Made by a program: the position numbers and the translations under genes
Assembly: GCA_009782175.1 (NCBI GenBank)
Contig: WRKR01000001.1
Coordinates: forward strand, 186,001 to 250,000
Source: Cystobacterineae bacterium
Lineage (GTDB): Bacteria; Myxococcota; Myxococcia; Myxococcales; Myxococcaceae
Reading direction: 5' to 3'
Length of the DNA stretch: 64,000 bases
Shown here: positions 26,912-36,168 of the stretch, piece after piece
Position numbering within the stretch: position 1 is the first letter of the stretch
How the letters are laid out: each line of letters opens with the position of its first letter
The notes under the pieces: model-generated
The model's input: the letters and a program-made list of their open reading frames with translations, nothing else
Databases searched by the model: none
Told to the model about the DNA's origin: nothing

Positions 26912-26968
26912 CATGGACAATGCTATGGTCAATGGCATGGACAATGGCATGCCATGGACAATGCCATG
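26912..26968. repeat. Tandem 12-bp repeats (4 copies)
   Basis: Units of the type CATGGACAATGC occur at 26912-26923, 26924-26935, 26936-26947 and 26953-26964, with CATG-containing junctions. The array fills the space between the endA stop and the terminator. Confidence 0.9.
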
Positions 26969-26972
26969 AAAA

Positions 26973-26999
26973 AAATGGAGCCCCAACAGGGCTCCATTT
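26973..26999. terminator. Bidirectional terminator between endA and rpsA
   Basis: AAATGGAGCCC (26973-26983) pairs with GGGCTCCATTT (26989-26999) around a 5-base loop. On the minus strand the stem is followed by a run of T residues, ideal for ending rpsA transcription. On the plus strand it would also stop endA. Confidence 0.88.
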
Positions 27000-27029
27000 G
27001 AAATGCTGCTTAAAACTCCAGAGTGGAAT

Positions 27030-28736
27030 TTAACGTCTGAGTTTGCTTGCCATCACATCGCCCAGGCGAGCACGAGAATTTTCAGCCTGGCGACGCAAAT
27101 ATTCTTGGTAGTCGTCCTCTCCTTCATGCTGCAAGGCCTTAATGGAGAGTGCAATTTTTCTATCTTGCGTGTTGATGTCGATGATCTTGACTTCAAGCTC
27201 TTGGCCTTCATTGAGCAGATCTCTAGGGTTTTCTACGCGCTCGTCTTTTATTTCTGAAACGTGCACCAAGCCTTCAATGCCTGGCTCAATCTCAACAAAA
27301 GCACCAAAGTCTGTTACTTTGGTAACTTTGCCCATGAGGCGACTGCCTACGGGCATGCGCTCGGATAAGGTGTCCCATGGATCTTCAATCAGCTGCTTAA
27401 TCCCCAAAGAGAAACGCTCATTCTCAACATCAATGTTCAGAACGACGGCCTCAACTTCATCCCCTTTTTTGAAAAGCTCGCCTGGATGTTTAATGCGTTG
27501 CGTCCAGGAAATATCAGAGACGTGCACCAAGCCGTCCACGCCTTCTTCTACGCCTACGAAAGCACCAAAGTCTGTTACGTTGCGAATTTGACCTTTAATA
27601 ACCGAGCCCACAGGATATTTTTGCTCCAACATCGTCCATGGGTTTATTTCCGTCTGCTTCATCCCCAAAGCAATGCGTTTGGCCTTTGGATCAATGTCAA
27701 GCACCACGGCCTCAACATCCTTGCCCACTTCCAACATTTTGGATGGGTGCTTCACACGTTTTGTCCACGACATCTCCGAAACGTGCACCAAGCCCTCAAC
27801 ACCTTGCTCAATTTCAATGAATGCACCATAGTCCGTCAGGCTCACAACCTTGCCCTGCACGCGTGCGCCCACAGGGTATTTCTCGTCCGCACGGTGCCAT
27901 GGATCTTCCTGAATCTGCTTCAAGCCTAGGCTGACACGCTCCTGCGAAGGATCAAACTTCAACACCACCACCTTCACTTCATCCCCTACGTTGAATTTCT
28001 CTGAAGGGTGCCCTACGCGACCCCAGGACATGTCCGTAATGTGCAACAACCCATCAATCCCTCCCAGATCGATGAATGCACCATAGTCCGTGAGGTTCTT
28101 CACTTGCCCCACCATAACGGCGCCTTCCTTCAAATTCTTCAGCGTCTCTTTCTTGTGCTCTTCACGCTGACGCTCGAGCAATACGCGGCGAGAGACAACA
28201 ATGTTGCCACGCTTTTTGTTGAATTTAATAACTTTAAACTCAAACTCTTTGCTCAAATATTGATCCAAGTTGCGAACAGGCCGAATGTCCACCTGAGAGC
28301 CAGGCAAAAAAGCTTTCACGCCGATGTCAACTTGCAAACCACCCTTGACTCGGCCCGTAATAATTCCCTTCACAATCTCATCCCGCTCACAGGCCGCGCT
28401 GATCTCATCCCAAATGCGCATCTTGTCGGCCTTCTCTTTGGAAAGCACGACCATGCCCGTGTCATTCTCCCGGCTCTCCAGCAACACCTCAACCTTGTCG
28501 CCTTCCTTGAGAGAAACCTCACCCTTGGCATCGGTAAACTCCGAAATGGGAATCTGCCCTTCGGATTTATAGCCGATGTCAATAACAGCAAAATCCTTGG
28601 TCAGCTGAACAATGGTGCCGATGACAACTTCCCCCTCTTTGAGGAGACCATCGCCACCCCGCTCTTTTAAGGATTCCTCGAAAAGGGAGGCGAAATCTTC
28701 ATCGGGCTCTATGGAAATATGGGACGTATCCTGCAT
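27030..28736 (-). CDS. rpsA: 30S ribosomal protein S1
   Basis: S1 recruits mRNA to the 30S subunit. The 568-residue product contains six OB-fold S1 repeats. The recurrent blocks (for example VTDFGAFVxxExGxxGLVHxS) are strongest in repeats 3 to 6, while the first two, which bind the ribosome, are more divergent. Start 28736 (MQDTSHIS) gives normal length; the upstream in-frame stretch to 28832 lacks conservation. It ends at a strong terminator shared with endA. Confidence 0.96.
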   Translation of the reverse strand: MQDTSHISIEPDEDFASLFEESLKERGGDGLLKEGEVVIGTIVQLTKDFAVIDIGYKSEGQIPISEFTDAKGEVSLKEGDKVEVLLESRENDTGMVVLSKEKADKMRIWDEISAACERDEIVKGIITGRVKGGLQVDIGVKAFLPGSQVDIRPVRNLDQYLSKEFEFKVIKFNKKRGNIVVSRRVLLERQREEHKKETLKNLKEGAVMVGQVKNLTDYGAFIDLGGIDGLLHITDMSWGRVGHPSEKFNVGDEVKVVVLKFDPSQERVSLGLKQIQEDPWHRADEKYPVGARVQGKVVSLTDYGAFIEIEQGVEGLVHVSEMSWTKRVKHPSKMLEVGKDVEAVVLDIDPKAKRIALGMKQTEINPWTMLEQKYPVGSVIKGQIRNVTDFGAFVGVEEGVDGLVHVSDISWTQRIKHPGELFKKGDEVEAVVLNIDVENERFSLGIKQLIEDPWDTLSERMPVGSRLMGKVTKVTDFGAFVEIEPGIEGLVHVSEIKDERVENPRDLLNEGQELEVKIIDINTQDRKIALSIKALQHEGEDDYQEYLRRQAENSRARLGDVMASKLRR

Positions 28737-28907
28737 GAAAAAGCTACCTTTGACAATGCTGTCAGTTGCAACACCTCGGGGAAAATAACTTGGCTTGTCG
28801 CGAGGCCTACGAGAAGCAAGCAGCCGTGCCACTACAGCACAGCCGCTTGGCGGTATATGCTTCTTTCTCAGTGAAGGTCAAGCAGCCTTCTGATCAAGAA
28901 AACGTAG

Positions 28908-29681
28908 CTAACTCAGCTTCTCAATTTTGGCGACAACAGCGGCAAAGCTTGGATGCTCCACATGCCCCTCATAACATTCAACCCCCACCTCATAGAGCGC
29001 ATCCTCGAGATCGAAATCAGCTTCTTTCAATTCTTCCTCTAACACCCCAATTTTTTTGCTATATTCTTTTATTTTCTCGTCGACTTTTTGTTTGAGCTCT
29101 TCTTGCTCATCTTCCATTTCCAAAAGCCGCTTATATGCCAAAATCCCCTGAGCCCCTATTTGTCCAGGCTTGGGGGTGAGAATGTTTTTGAATAGGCGTT
29201 CCATCTCATCAATATCCCGAGTCTTTTTCATAAGCTGGAGTCGCATTTTTTTGAGGTTTTCTTTGGAGAGCGCAATTTTGCGATCATCGGTCTGCGTCAT
29301 TTCCAAATCCGTATGCTTGGCTTCAGCTGCTTTGAAATTGTTGCGCTCATAGCGCATGGTGCCTTTGGCCGTGGCAATCTTCTTTTTGAGCTCCCTGCTT
29401 CGGCTTTCAACGCCCTGGACGGTTTTTTTCCATTTTTTGGCAATTTCTTCGTTTTCGGTTTTTTCAGCCAGGTGGCGCTCTAAAAACCCACTGTATTCAG
29501 CATCTTCTTCGTTGATGCCGTTCTCCAGCGAGGCAATTTCCTCTTCTAAAGCAACAATCCGCTCTTCTGCGGCCCATAAGGCAGGCATTGTTTGGAGTTG
29601 ATTTGCATCCTCATCCAGCAGGTGCTCCCGTGCCAAGTCCCCCAGCTGAATAAATAATTCATCAAGCTTTTTTCGGCTCAT
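28908..29681 (-). CDS. Coiled-coil protein of unknown function
   Basis: This is a 257-residue, highly charged protein that is helical over almost its whole length, with Glu/Lys/Arg heptads from about residue 35 to 225 and no signal peptide or membrane segment. The N-terminus (KKLDELFIQLGDLARE) and the C-terminal EVGVECYEGHVEHPSF segment look globular. I cannot name a family. It lies 171 bases upstream of rpsA in the same direction and downstream of pgi. Its leader contains a triplicated GTCTATTC element. Confidence 0.7.
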   Translation of the reverse strand: MSRKKLDELFIQLGDLAREHLLDEDANQLQTMPALWAAEERIVALEEEIASLENGINEEDAEYSGFLERHLAEKTENEEIAKKWKKTVQGVESRSRELKKKIATAKGTMRYERNNFKAAEAKHTDLEMTQTDDRKIALSKENLKKMRLQLMKKTRDIDEMERLFKNILTPKPGQIGAQGILAYKRLLEMEDEQEELKQKVDEKIKEYSKKIGVLEEELKEADFDLEDALYEVGVECYEGHVEHPSFAAVVAKIEKLS

Positions 29682-29697
29682 GATCTACAAAACCCTA

Positions 29698-29732
29698 TTT
29701 GTCTATTCTTTTTGTCTATTCTTTGTCTATTC
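29698..29732. repeat. Tandem GTCTATTC repeats (3 copies)
   Basis: TTTGTCTATTC is present three times with 11-13-bp spacing. A second pair of ATCTGCCTGTT copies follows at 29734-29744 and 29761-29771. Both lie between pgi and the coiled-coil gene. Confidence 0.85.
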
Positions 29733-29785
29733 AATCTGCCTGTTCAACAAAGAAGCAGTTATCTGCCTGTTGGGCAAAAAACAAC

Positions 29786-31153
29786 TCAAAATATCCAGGC
29801 CTTATTGGATGCTTTGTAGCTTTGTACATCGGATTCATAGCCTGGACGCCCTAACAAACAGCAAGTATAGCGTTTGCCTGCCTCCACCCCGGGTTGATCA
29901 AAGGGGTTTATTTCATAAAGGAAACCGGCAAAAGCCGTCGCTATTTGCCAAAGCATCAACAATTCTCCCATGGCAAAAGGTCGAAGGTTTGGCATTCGAA
30001 TCGACAGAGAAGGCCTCCCATGTGCAGCCAGAGCAATGGCCGTTGCCTGCCTCTCGGCTGACAACAAGGTGTGAAACTCATGGCCGCCAAGGTAGTTCAA
30101 ATCCGACAGGTCGAAAACTTTCTCTGGAATTTTCAGGTTCTCTCTGGGCTCATCCACGGCGACAAAAAGGGTCAGCTTGTCTTCAGGGCCTTCCATCAGC
30201 AATTGAAGCAAGGAGTGTTGATCTGTTGCGCCCACGGCCCGCAAAGGTGTAGGGCCTACAAAACCATCTCCTTTTTTCTTGCCTAAACTCTCTGCCCACA
30301 ACTGAACAAACCAATCTCCCGTTTCACGCAGCGCATCCGCATAAGGCATCAAAACATGCGTAGAGCGCTTCTTCTGCAGATCAAAGAGATAGAGTGTTGT
30401 GGCAAGCATATAGGCGGGGTTTTCAAAAACATTGCCCTTTTCGCAGCGCTCCACCATGTTTTGAGCGCCACGCAGAAGCTCCACAATGTCAATGCCGGCA
30501 GCTGCCGCCGGCAGCAAACCCACAGGGGAAAACACAGAAAACCGCCCCCCAACGGCAGGAGGAATTTCTAAGGCTTGCCAACCTTCCGCGCGAGCTGTCG
30601 CTCTGAGAGAGCCTTTTTCTGGATCTGTCAAAGCCACCAATTGGCGTCGGGCAGCCTCTTTGCCCAGGCGATCGACCACCCAAAGCAACTGGGCCCAGGT
30701 CTCTGCGGTGCCACCACTCTTCGTAATTGCAGCAAAGGCTGTGCGCTCCAACTCCAGTGTGCTCATTAAACCTGCGAAAGTGGATGAGTCCGCATTGTCA
30801 GGGAAAAACAACCGCATCCCTTTTCGTCGGGAGAGGGGAAGAAAGTTATGGTAGGGGTGGCACAAAGCCGTAAACAAAGCTTTGGGGCCCAAACTGCTTC
30901 CGCCAATTCCCAAGACGACAAGGTTTTCAAATGCAGCCGACAGCTTTTGCGCAACCACAATGGTTTCTTGGAGAATGGTTTGCTGCTTGGGCAAATCCAT
31001 AAAAGCCATTTTCCCGGCTTTTCTTTTGGAAACCACCAGCTCATGCGCTTGTTGGAGTTGCAGCGAAATTCGTTCATAATCCGCTTTAGATAAACCAGCA
31101 GATTTCAAATGTTGGTCTATGGCAAAATTGAGATCTAAAGACAAATTGTTCAT
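29786..31153 (-). CDS. pgi: Glucose-6-phosphate isomerase
   Basis: This enzyme interconverts glucose-6-phosphate and fructose-6-phosphate. At 455 residues it belongs to the shorter bacterial class. Signatures are VVLGIGGSSLGPKAL near residues 68-82, AITKSGGTAETWAQ for the phosphate-binding SIS domain, GGRFSVFSPVGLLPAAAAG, and the C-terminal NPFDQPGVEAGK with the catalytic Lys. Start 31153 is preceded by a G-run; the longer frame to 31192 adds non-conserved residues. It is divergent from the dciA-like gene. Confidence 0.95.
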   Translation of the reverse strand: MNNLSLDLNFAIDQHLKSAGLSKADYERISLQLQQAHELVVSKRKAGKMAFMDLPKQQTILQETIVVAQKLSAAFENLVVLGIGGSSLGPKALFTALCHPYHNFLPLSRRKGMRLFFPDNADSSTFAGLMSTLELERTAFAAITKSGGTAETWAQLLWVVDRLGKEAARRQLVALTDPEKGSLRATARAEGWQALEIPPAVGGRFSVFSPVGLLPAAAAGIDIVELLRGAQNMVERCEKGNVFENPAYMLATTLYLFDLQKKRSTHVLMPYADALRETGDWFVQLWAESLGKKKGDGFVGPTPLRAVGATDQHSLLQLLMEGPEDKLTLFVAVDEPRENLKIPEKVFDLSDLNYLGGHEFHTLLSAERQATAIALAAHGRPSLSIRMPNLRPFAMGELLMLWQIATAFAGFLYEINPFDQPGVEAGKRYTCCLLGRPGYESDVQSYKASNKAWIF

Positions 31154-31212
31154 GCCCCCCAATCTATCATGTGCATAAGGAGTCGCACGCAAAATAGACT
31201 TAAAGCACTGCT

Positions 31213-31530
31213 ATGAAACATTCACGCGATTTTGAACCCTTGGGCTCCCTGCTCTCTCAATGGTTTAGCCAACGAAAGCCCAACCCCCAAGAGAGCCACT
31301 TCTTGCCTGATGGGCTTTGCACCACCTGGGCACGCATTGCAGGCCCTGTTTTGGCCCGCTATTCTCAACCTGTGAAACTCATGGGACATATACTCAGCAT
31401 TGAAGTCCCTTCCGAAACCTGGTGCCAAGCACTCATGGAGCAACGCCCTTTTTTGCTTCACCAATTGAAGTTGCAACTTCCCAAGCTTTCTATTCGAGAT
31501 ATTCAATTTTCTGCCAAAAACACGCCATGA
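31213..31530 (+). CDS. dciA: DciA-like (DUF721) protein, probable replicative helicase loader
   Basis: This 105-residue DUF721 protein shows TTWARIAGPVLARYSQPVKLMGHILSIEV-type core features: the W..IAG motif, a central basic strand and a WCQALMEQRPFLLHQL helix. DciA is the ancestral loader of the DnaB helicase where DnaC is missing. Identification rests on the pattern of the family, which is short and divergent. Its stop overlaps the next gene's start (ATGA), indicating translational coupling. Confidence 0.8.
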   Translation: MKHSRDFEPLGSLLSQWFSQRKPNPQESHFLPDGLCTTWARIAGPVLARYSQPVKLMGHILSIEVPSETWCQALMEQRPFLLHQLKLQLPKLSIRDIQFSAKNTP

Positions 31531-32696
31531 GCTCCATTGCAAGCCTTGCCTTCCTCACTCTGGGAGCTTCTCTTTTGGGCACGCCCCTGAAACAGGATAA
31601 ACAAAAAATAGGCCAAGCCCTCTCCAAACGCTTTGAGCGCACAGGCGCCCAAATACCTCAGGTGGATTTGGCCCTGGAGCTCGCCTCCCAAAAACTTGCG
31701 GAAGAAGCACTCAACATGGGGCTGGAACACACTTCTGCCTTGCACAATGTCCTTCGCGCTACTTCCCAAGCAGGCGCTTGGGATGCGATGCCTCGAGCCT
31801 ATTTTTTCCTCGGTGGCTCCGTCGACCAAATGCTTCATGCAGCTCAACAACGCATGGGCAATTTGAATGTGCAACAAGCCACAACACATATGGGTGTGGG
31901 CCTTGCATCCAAAGGAACGCAGCATGCACTCTGCATTTTGCTTATAGAGCGCAAAGGCTTGCTGTCTTTTCCCAAAATGAATTGGGCTCAGCCTTTAAGC
32001 CGCAAAAAGAAAATACCCGTTTGTGTGGAACTTTATGGGAGGCGAACAAAACCTCGTTTGGTCGTGCAAACACCCCAAAACCAAATTCAAGAAAGCAACA
32101 TGCAACCCAAGCATAACAAATGGTGTGCAGAACTGTCATTTCCTGATGTCGGGCGTTATACCATAGAAGTGATCTCTCAAACAGACAGAGGCCCCCAAGT
32201 GACACACTTGTTTCTCATGCACATGGGAAAAGAGCTCCACCCCCCTTCTGCTTCTGAAAAAAACCTTTCTCAAAACCCCCCTCCTTCCAAGGCTTTTAGA
32301 TCGGAACCTCGGGGTTTTGAAGAAAAACGCCAACAAATATATGATGTTATTAACCAGCTTCGCCAAAAATCTGCCCTTCAAAAACTGCACGTCAAAAAAG
32401 AGCTGGAAAAGCTTGCACAACAATATGCCCAGCAGATGAAAGAAGAAGCATTTTTTTCACATGTGGACCCTCATGGTTTTGGACTTCGTGAACGGCTTAA
32501 AAAAGCGAAAATTGCATGCCAAACGGCCAGCGAAAACCTCGGCAGCGGCAACAACCCCCTGGATGCCCACCATGCCATTGAGCAGAGCCCTGCTCACCGG
32601 GCCGCCCTTTTAACTAAAGAGTTTCAATATATGGGCATTGGTTTTATCTCGATTTCAGATGAAAAAACCTACCTTGTAGAAGTATTTTGCAATTAG
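31527..32696 (+). CDS. CAP/SCP-domain protein, probably exported
   Basis: The C-terminal part of this 389-residue protein is a CAP (SCP/PR1) domain. QYAQQMKEEAFFSHVDPHGF, ASENLGSG and the SPAHRAALLTKEFQYMGIGF block give the usual HVDP, ENL and SPxHR motifs. The N-terminal 140 residues resemble a degenerate second CAP copy (LASQKLAEEAL followed by THMGVGLA). A beta-rich linker and a Pro/Ser-rich stretch join them. The N-terminus is weakly hydrophobic, so export is likely but not certain. It is translationally coupled to the dciA-like gene. Confidence 0.82.
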   Translation: MSSIASLAFLTLGASLLGTPLKQDKQKIGQALSKRFERTGAQIPQVDLALELASQKLAEEALNMGLEHTSALHNVLRATSQAGAWDAMPRAYFFLGGSVDQMLHAAQQRMGNLNVQQATTHMGVGLASKGTQHALCILLIERKGLLSFPKMNWAQPLSRKKKIPVCVELYGRRTKPRLVVQTPQNQIQESNMQPKHNKWCAELSFPDVGRYTIEVISQTDRGPQVTHLFLMHMGKELHPPSASEKNLSQNPPPSKAFRSEPRGFEEKRQQIYDVINQLRQKSALQKLHVKKELEKLAQQYAQQMKEEAFFSHVDPHGFGLRERLKKAKIACQTASENLGSGNNPLDAHHAIEQSPAHRAALLTKEFQYMGIGFISISDEKTYLVEVFCN

Positions 32697-32708
32697 TCTC
32701 CAAAAAGA

Positions 32709-32751
32709 TTTTAACCCGCTGTTTTAACCCACATTGCTTTAACTTACATTG
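32709..32751. repeat. Three-copy tandem repeat (13/15/15 bp)
   Basis: TTTTAACCCGCTG, TTTTAACCCACATTG and CTTTAACTTACATTG follow each other between the CAP gene and the DUF4388 gene. Confidence 0.8.
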
Positions 32752-32765
32752 GGCTTTTGGCGTCC

Positions 32766-34481
32766 ATGAGCGTTCGATATAAAATCCTCGGAGTCGATCA
32801 AACACGGGAGCGGCAAGGCTATATTGCCCGGGCCTTCAATGAGGCAGATTGTCTCTATCGCTTTATTGTTGAGCCAACCAAACTCCTGTCGGCTGTTTCC
32901 ATTGTTCAGCCGGATTTGATCTTGCTGCATGGCGACCTTTCTTCTGAACTCCTTGGCGACGCCTTGGACACCCTCTATAGCAATGTTGCTTTTGCTCACC
33001 TCCCCATTGTCCTTTTGTGTCCCAATGAGGAGGATGAGATTTTTGTCCAAGGTTTCAAAACAGGTGTGGTTGCTCTGCTTTGTGAGCCTTTTTCTGAAAA
33101 CCATGTCCCTCGCATTATTCAGCTGTTGGAGGAGCTCCCCTTCAGAGCTGGAGTAAGCTCCGGAATCAGCGACTCGCATTCTTTGGCCCGGCTTGCCGAG
33201 CATTTGCGCAAAACACGCCGCAGCGCTTCTCTGACTGTCAGCGACGACAAGGGCACCCTCGCCAGTGCCGAGTTTGAAGTGGGAAAGCTTCACCTCGCGC
33301 AATACCATGAGCTGCGCGGCGTAGAAGCTTTGGTAAACCTGGTGACGCTGCCCAAAGCAACCTGGGTTGTCAAAGAGCTCCCCCATAGACAAACCACCAC
33401 GCCTCCGGAACCTAAAGCCTTTGAAACATCAGGAGCCGATGTGGATGAGCTCCATGAGTTTGCGGATTTGTGGGCTCAAGCGGATAACCCTGCTCCCGCC
33501 TTTGAGGAAGAAGCTGAGCCTCTTGAGTTTCCCATTCATGTTTTGTTGGCGGATAATGATCCGCTCTTCATCCAAAAGTTTACGCTGGCTTTTCAAAAAC
33601 ATTTCATCAGCATTACGCCGGCCAACAATGGTGTTGAGGTTTATCAGCTCGCGCTTACGGGGAAGTTTGATATTGCATTGTGCAGCCTCAACCTTGCTGG
33701 ACTGGATGGCTGGGGTGCTCTTGGGCTCATTCGTGAGGATTGTCGAACTCGGGAGCTTCCGGTTATTTTGCTGGCTGACGACGAGGCGACTTGTGAGTGG
33801 CTGCAAAGCACGGGCATAGAAGCCAATGCCTGCGCTTCTCGCCTCATAGAGCAAGAGGCCTTGCGTCAGCTGTTATACCGGACATTGCAACAACGCTACC
33901 AATTGAGAAAACGCCTCGAGCTCAAAGAAGATCTTTCAGTCCCCTTGGGAGAAGTGGGGACTCAATGGTTTTTTCGCACACTCAAAGCCTTGGAATTCTC
34001 CGGCTCCATTGAAGCGACCACAGAAACCATGCACTTGCAGGTTTTCTTCTTTCAGGGAGAGGCTGTTTATGCGGCAGCTCAGGCAGGCAAACACTCCGCA
34101 GAAGCCGAAATTGCCTTCAACGCTTTTATTGGCCTGGGAAAAACCGAAGCCAAATTGTTTTTCGGCGCCGCCTTCCCTGTTAAAAACCTGGCCTTAACCA
34201 CAGAAGCGCTGCTGATCCGCGCAGCCTTGACGCTCAACGACAACGAAAGCCGAAAACGCGAAAAAGCCTTCACCCGAGCCAAACGCGTTGAAGTTAAACC
34301 CCACCTCTATGCCCTCTTCCAAAAATTCGGCCCCAAAAACCACCTCCCGTGGATTTCTCTCATCTGCGAAAGCAAACTTACCCCCAAAGAAGTGCTGGCG
34401 CGAGCCAACATCTCCCCTGTCCAACTGGACGAAATTGTCGGAGATTTAGTTAGACGCAAAGTTATTCGGCTGACACCTTGA
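32766..34481 (+). CDS. DUF4388 protein with two pseudo-receiver domains
   Basis: This 571-residue cytoplasmic protein has a receiver-like domain at about residues 5-125, a linker, a second receiver-like domain at about 258-375, a DUF4388 domain at about 395-500 (TQWFFRTLKALEFSGSIE, FFQGEAVYAAAQAG) and a helical C-terminus. In both receivers the phospho-accepting Asp is lost. DLILLHGDL has His and DIALCSLNLAGLDG has Ser at that position, and the conserved Lys is also replaced. Phosphorylation is therefore unlikely; the domains probably act in protein interaction. An alternative TTG start lies at 32757. DUF4388 modules are common in delta-proteobacterial gliding and signalling proteins. Confidence 0.85.
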   Translation: MSVRYKILGVDQTRERQGYIARAFNEADCLYRFIVEPTKLLSAVSIVQPDLILLHGDLSSELLGDALDTLYSNVAFAHLPIVLLCPNEEDEIFVQGFKTGVVALLCEPFSENHVPRIIQLLEELPFRAGVSSGISDSHSLARLAEHLRKTRRSASLTVSDDKGTLASAEFEVGKLHLAQYHELRGVEALVNLVTLPKATWVVKELPHRQTTTPPEPKAFETSGADVDELHEFADLWAQADNPAPAFEEEAEPLEFPIHVLLADNDPLFIQKFTLAFQKHFISITPANNGVEVYQLALTGKFDIALCSLNLAGLDGWGALGLIREDCRTRELPVILLADDEATCEWLQSTGIEANACASRLIEQEALRQLLYRTLQQRYQLRKRLELKEDLSVPLGEVGTQWFFRTLKALEFSGSIEATTETMHLQVFFFQGEAVYAAAQAGKHSAEAEIAFNAFIGLGKTEAKLFFGAAFPVKNLALTTEALLIRAALTLNDNESRKREKAFTRAKRVEVKPHLYALFQKFGPKNHLPWISLICESKLTPKEVLARANISPVQLDEIVGDLVRRKVIRLTP

Positions 34482-34512
34482 AAGTGCCCTGGTGCTAAAG
34501 TGCCATGCTGGT
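34479..34512. repeat. Imperfect 2 x 17-bp repeat overlapping the DUF4388 stop codon
   Basis: TGAAAGTGCCCTGGTGC (34479-34495), which starts with the stop codon, is followed by TAAAGTGCCATGCTGGT, an imperfect copy with a one-base shift. Confidence 0.55.
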
Positions 34513-34523
34513 TTAGGGCTCTT

Positions 34524-34555
34524 CTGTTTTATTTCACCCCTCGGTCTATTCACCC
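34524..34555 (-). repeat. Imperfect 2 x 16-bp repeat overlapping the katA stop codon
   Basis: Read on the minus strand, GGGTGAATAGACCGAG contains the catalase stop TAG and is followed by GGGTGAAATAAAACAG. Identity is 10 of 16. Confidence 0.5.
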
Positions 34556-35976
34556 AGTGCTTTGGCCACCCCTTCGCCATAGGCAGGGTCGGCCTTGAGG
34601 CAGTGGTTGATGTGGCGTATTTTTATTTCCCTGGGTGCATCACCCATGGCGCGCGCTGTATTCTCAAACAGCGCTTGTTTTTGCTCTGCATTCATCAGCC
34701 GAAAAAGTTCCCCAGGTTGTGTATAAAAGTCGAGATCATCCTCTGGATAGTGCGCAGCATCGCCCTCAAGCGCGAGCGGCGGCTCCTTCAACTCGGGAGA
34801 GTCTCCCCACTCACCATCGCTGTTTGGCTCATAGCCGTGGGTACCACCCTGGTTGCCATCCACACGCATGGCACCGTCGCGGTGGTAGCTGTGGAAGGGG
34901 CACCTGGGGGCGTTGACAGGAATCTGCAGGTGGTTGACGCCAAGGCGATAGCGCTGGGCGTCGCCATAGGCGAAAAGGCGTCCCTGCAACATTTTGTCGG
35001 GGGAGAAGCCGATGCCGGGCACCACATTGGCGGGGTTAAAAGCCGACTGCTCAACTTCAGCAAAATAATTTTCCGGGTTTTTGTTCAACTCGAGAATGCC
35101 CACCTCTTTGAGCGGAAAGTCTTTGTGCGGCCACACCTTTGTTAGATCAAAGGGGTTATAGGGAAGCGTGGCCGCCTCTTTTTCGGGCATCAGCTGAACA
35201 AACATTTTCCATTGCGGAAATTCTCCGCGCTCTATGGCCTCATATAAGTCCCTCTGGTGGCTTTCGCGGCATTTGCCGATGAGAGCTTCTGCTTCAGCAT
35301 CGCTTAGGTTTTTAATTCCCTGTTGCGTGTGGAAGTGGAACTTCACCCAGAAGCGCTCATTTGCGGCATTGAGGAGGCTGAAGGTGTGGCTACCATACAT
35401 ATGCATGTGTCTATAGCTAAGGGGGATGCCCCTGTCGCTCATGGTAATGGTAATTTGGTGCAGTGCTTCGGGAAGGGAAGTCCAAAAGTCCCAGTTGTTT
35501 TTTGCGCTGCGCAGGTGGGTGCGAGGATCTCTCTTCACCGCGTGGTTGAGGCCGGGGAAGCGAAGTGGATCTCTCAAGAAGAAGACGGGGGTGTTGTTGC
35601 CCACCAAATCCCAATTCCCCTCCTCCGTATAAAATTTAATGGCCGTGCCACGTATATCCCTCTCCGCATCCGCCGCCCCACGCTCTCCGGCCACTGTGGA
35701 GAAGCGCAAAAACAGCTCCGTCTTCTTGCCAACGCTCGAGAAAATTTTGGCTTTGCTATATTGACGAATATCGCAAGTCACGGTGAAGTGGCCATAGGCG
35801 CCGGAGCCTTTGGCATGCATGCGGCGCTCGGGAATAACTTCACGGTTGAAGTGCGAAAGCTTCTCCAGAAACCATATGTCTTCCAGGAGTTGTGGACCGC
35901 GCGGCCCTGCTGTTTTGACATTTTGGTTGTCAGCAACAGGTGCACCGGCGGCCGTCGTCATCTTTTTTTTGCTCAT
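34546..35976 (-). CDS. katA: Haem catalase (small-subunit, clade 3-like)
   Basis: This 476-residue monofunctional catalase removes hydrogen peroxide. The distal His lies in [12 protein letters not shown] near residue 40, the Asn in [12 protein letters not shown]-type context near 130, and the proximal haem Tyr in [14 protein letters not shown] near 340. YGSHTF and [11 protein letters not shown] are also typical. Start 35976 is set by AAAGGAG 7 bases upstream. The leader holds a six-copy 14-bp repeat. It is downstream of the polyferredoxin and DUF362 genes on the same strand. A Fur/PerR-type regulator lies in the window but I see no matching operator. Confidence 0.96.
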   Translation of the reverse strand: MSKKKMTTAAGAPVADNQNVKTAGPRGPQLLEDIWFLEKLSHFNREVIPERRMHAKGSGAYGHFTVTCDIRQYSKAKIFSSVGKKTELFLRFSTVAGERGAADAERDIRGTAIKFYTEEGNWDLVGNNTPVFFLRDPLRFPGLNHAVKRDPRTHLRSAKNNWDFWTSLPEALHQITITMSDRGIPLSYRHMHMYGSHTFSLLNAANERFWVKFHFHTQQGIKNLSDAEAEALIGKCRESHQRDLYEAIERGEFPQWKMFVQLMPEKEAATLPYNPFDLTKVWPHKDFPLKEVGILELNKNPENYFAEVEQSAFNPANVVPGIGFSPDKMLQGRLFAYGDAQRYRLGVNHLQIPVNAPRCPFHSYHRDGAMRVDGNQGGTHGYEPNSDGEWGDSPELKEPPLALEGDAAHYPEDDLDFYTQPGELFRLMNAEQKQALFENTARAMGDAPREIKIRHINHCLKADPAYGEGVAKALGE

Positions 35977-36036
35977 GTTGTGCTCCTTTGAGGTTGTGGT
36001 TTTCCGTTTCTGCTCTGGGGAATTCAGCTGGCAAGC

Positions 36037-36118
36037 AATGCGACCCAACACATGCGACAAAACAAATACGGAAAAACAAATGCGGAAAAACAGTGTGACA
36101 CAACAATGTGACAAAACA
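36037..36118. repeat. 6 x 14-bp tandem array in the katA leader
   Basis: Plus-strand units with consensus AATGCGACAAAACA occur at 36037, 36051, 36065, 36079, 36093 (13 bp) and 36106. Variation between copies shows the array is not brand new. It lies between the polyferredoxin stop (36169) and the katA ribosome site. Confidence 0.9.
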
Positions 36119-36168
36119 GAGAGGGGAATAAAGAAAGCTTCGTCAGGAGTTGAGGAATGGAAACAAGT

